Shown here: one piece after another, positions 62,108 to 64,000 of the stretch | Layout of the letters: each line of letters opens with the position of its first letter | Numbering within the stretch: the first letter of the stretch is position 1 | NCBI GenBank assembly: GCA_015501075.1 | Contig: JADNYJ010000065.1 | Location: 62,001 to 126,000, forward strand | DNA from: Gymnopilus junonius | Taxonomy: Eukaryota; Basidiomycota; Agaricomycetes; Agaricales; Galerinaceae | Length of the DNA: 64,000 nucleotides | Reading direction: 5' to 3' | Made by a program: the position numbers and the translations under genes | The notes under the pieces: generated by a model | The model's database searches: none | What the model saw: only the letters and a program-made list of their open reading frames with translations | Told to the model about the DNA's origin: nothing

Positions 62108-62861
62108 GCAAATGACAAGTCAGTAACATGGTGACCACGCGGATTGCAGCCCTTACTCTGAATTGGAACCTTGAAGCAGTATGCCTCATGGTATGCAGAC
62201 TGTTGGCTTTTACATGTAGTACAGGCATGAACCTGAGATAACGACCAGCTCGTAAAGATCTTTCCTGCACCAGGCAATTCATTCTTCCATATGGATGGGA
62301 AGGCTCAATTCAGCTTCCTCGATATGTCGAAATAAAATAATTGCATGATTCTGGCAGAACTTCAAAGCCGTTCAGCAGAACAGAATTCGGTATGGAACGG
62401 ACCCTCCTAAATTTTGGACATTCTATATTTCCAGCGACAGAAAGATAACATAGCTTCCATATGTCTTACGAGTTGGTGTCGATGAATGAATATTGAGCGT
62501 AATATTTGAAGGCATAAATGAGAAAGATAATGGGAAGTTTTGTATTGATGCCCGTTTCAGTGACAAGAGATATCTCAAGTCTTTGTGACGAGGGCGAATG
62601 CTTGGCTAAGAAACCCTCACCAGAATATCACAACGAAAAGCTCAATTCCTGCGAAGAGTCCTTGACATATATAATTCAGAGAATTTTTTCATAAACGAGG
62701 GTACGACATGGAAGGAGAAAAGAAGGACAGTGGAGAAGAGAAAACGATGACATCTTCCCAAAATCATGAAGTTTGACCACTGTCCCTAGAGAAATAAATG
62801 GTCCTCTTCTATCGTCCTTTGCTATCTACACAGTATCACTATAAATTTACGAAAAATATGT

Positions 62862-63604
62862 TCAGATGGCGGACATCGCTATGCAGAAGAGCAGGCTGAA
62901 AGCGAGTGGGAAGCCATAATTGACTGATGAAGCACCATTATTAGTAGGGCTTGGTGACGAACTGTTGAGTTTGTGGGTGATGAAGATGATGGCGAAGTGT
63001 TTGAGGTGTTGGAGGCGGTAACAGACCCGGTGGAGGAAGGCGAGGAAGAAGAAGCAGGAGGTGGTGTTTGCCCTTGCGCTATAGCTTTGAAAGTATCAAA
63101 TGTCTGACTCGCAGTGGGATTCACAGCAAACACCATTCCTGCACCGCAGTGACCGCTCTGCTTGCAGAAGAACCACCAAGGGCCGTCTCCTGATGGCACA
63201 GTCCAGTTCATGACGATAGGGTTATTTGACACGTCGATACTATGATTAAATGAATGAATGAACAAGCATGTTGAGGGGCATGGATAAAACACGATGTGAT
63301 CGATTACTTACAGGCCTGTGTCGAACCCGCCCGAAGAGGCATCACAAGGTGTAGAGAAGGAAGATTGCGTAGCTGAATGACTAATTGGGGATTACTTCAG
63401 GCACAAGGGTAAGACATCGTGTAAAAACATGAAGTACGAGCAAGCTCACAAAGTAAATGCCACGACGTCTCCCGAGTTGACGCCAGTAAGTGACTGCGGG
63501 TCGAAGGAAAGCTGACCATTTTTGCCAACGTTGACACTCCAATCGGCGCCATACGCTGGGACTGCAAGCAGGAAGACGGCGGATGAAATGAGGGGGAAAA
63601 GCAT
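62862..63604 (-). CDS. GPI-anchored cupredoxin (plastocyanin-like) extracellular protein
   Basis: Four exons: 63450-63604, 63312-63380, 63027-63239, 62862-62961; 178 residues. Signal peptide MLFPLISSAVFLLAVPAYGA. Cupredoxin fold with a full type-1 copper set: His in FHSATQSSF, then Cys, His and Met in FFCKQSGHCGAGM. A Ser/Pro/Thr-rich stalk follows. The last intron (62962-63026, GTCTGT...CAACAG) must be removed to reach the C-terminus NNGASSVNYGFPLAFSLLFC, a hydrophobic GPI-attachment signal; reading through gives a different, non-hydrophobic tail. The protein is therefore probably tethered to the membrane or wall. Family members are called extracellular serine-rich or stellacyanin-like proteins; electron transfer or copper scavenging is assumed, not shown. 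Confidence 0.85.
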
Positions 63605-64000
63605 AGCGTGGACGTCAAGGCAGTGTCCGAGTTGAAACTGGGGCGATACCTACTGCAAAGAATGGGACGAAGTGGTCATTATAAACTCTTCGATGAGATG
63701 TCGACTGGATTTTTTTTCAAACTCACACGGTACATTAAGGCGTAGCCTCGACCGGCAACTAGCATGACACTTCTCGGAGGACATGTAAGACATTTCAAGG
63801 GGATAAATTAGCGTATGATGTGGGCGAAGATGAACAACAGTAAATGACTCAGCCGATCAGCACCTTCGTACTCGGCTCGAGTCGTACACTTGGCCGAAGC
63901 ACCCAGATTTGATGACCGATACTCCGGAACCAATGCTTAGTCTAAGGGTTGCTTCAAGGGATTTGAGAACAGTCTAGATTAAGTTTGAAATTATTTGCGC
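63605..64000. other. Upstream of the cupredoxin gene to the window end
   Basis: Promoter side of the cupredoxin gene (TTTATAA on the reverse strand near 63678). Nothing else recognised. Confidence 0.5.

Noticed and set aside
62879..63292. 137-residue frame as the complete C-terminus of the cupredoxin
   Set aside because: Its last 30 residues come from reading through an intron; splicing at 62962-63026 gives a proper GPI signal instead.

Overview
This window looks like chromosomal DNA from a mushroom-forming basidiomycete (Agaricomycetes). The reasons are: genes cut by many 50-70 nt GT-AG introns with CTAAC-type branch sites, a class II (lignin-type) secreted peroxidase, TRI5-like terpene synthases, the expanded basidiomycete family of seven-helix membrane proteins, F-box proteins, and a self-priming Tf1/sushi-type chromovirus. 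No bacterial-style operons, rRNA, tRNA or CRISPR were recognised.

Layout. 0-2.3 kb: tandem pair of histidine-rich secreted proteins (minus strand; the first runs off the left edge). 3.8-17.5 kb: three paralogous membrane-protein genes with nearly identical exon lengths; one is intact, one carries a +1 frameshift, and one has a TA-flanked DNA transposon sitting in the 5' splice site of its last intron. Between them lie a secreted cysteine-rich protein gene and a large intact F-box gene. 19.1-20.9 kb: secreted beta-propeller (carboxymuconate-cyclase-like). 20.9-25.4 kb: apparently gene-free. 25.5-29.4 kb: plasma-membrane Na+/H+ antiporter. 30.2-32.3 kb: protein kinase. 34.4-38.5 kb: two decayed copies of a Rossmann-fold dehydrogenase separated by three copies of a 212-bp palindrome-rich miniature element. 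40.2-41.6 kb: secreted class II peroxidase. 44.0-50.3 kb: a complete but inactivated LTR retrotransposon with TTCCA target duplications. 50.9 kb: small cysteine-rich secreted peptide. 51.8-63.6 kb: two divergent TRI5-like terpene synthases, a seven-repeat Kex2-type peptide precursor, an FAD monooxygenase and a GPI-type cupredoxin. Four dispersed copies of an unrecognised ~123-residue protein family (32.6, 42.2, 53.7 and 61.7 kb) run through the right half.

How the parts may work together: the 51.8-61.4 kb stretch has the content of a small specialised-metabolite locus (two cyclases plus a flavin hydroxylase), and the repeat peptide precursor in its middle is the best candidate for an undescribed system: seven near-identical ~22-residue peptides, separated by acidic spacers and dibasic sites, kept constant in protein while synonymous positions drift. 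Exon boundaries were worked out by hand from splice consensus and from agreement between paralogs; they were not tested against transcripts.
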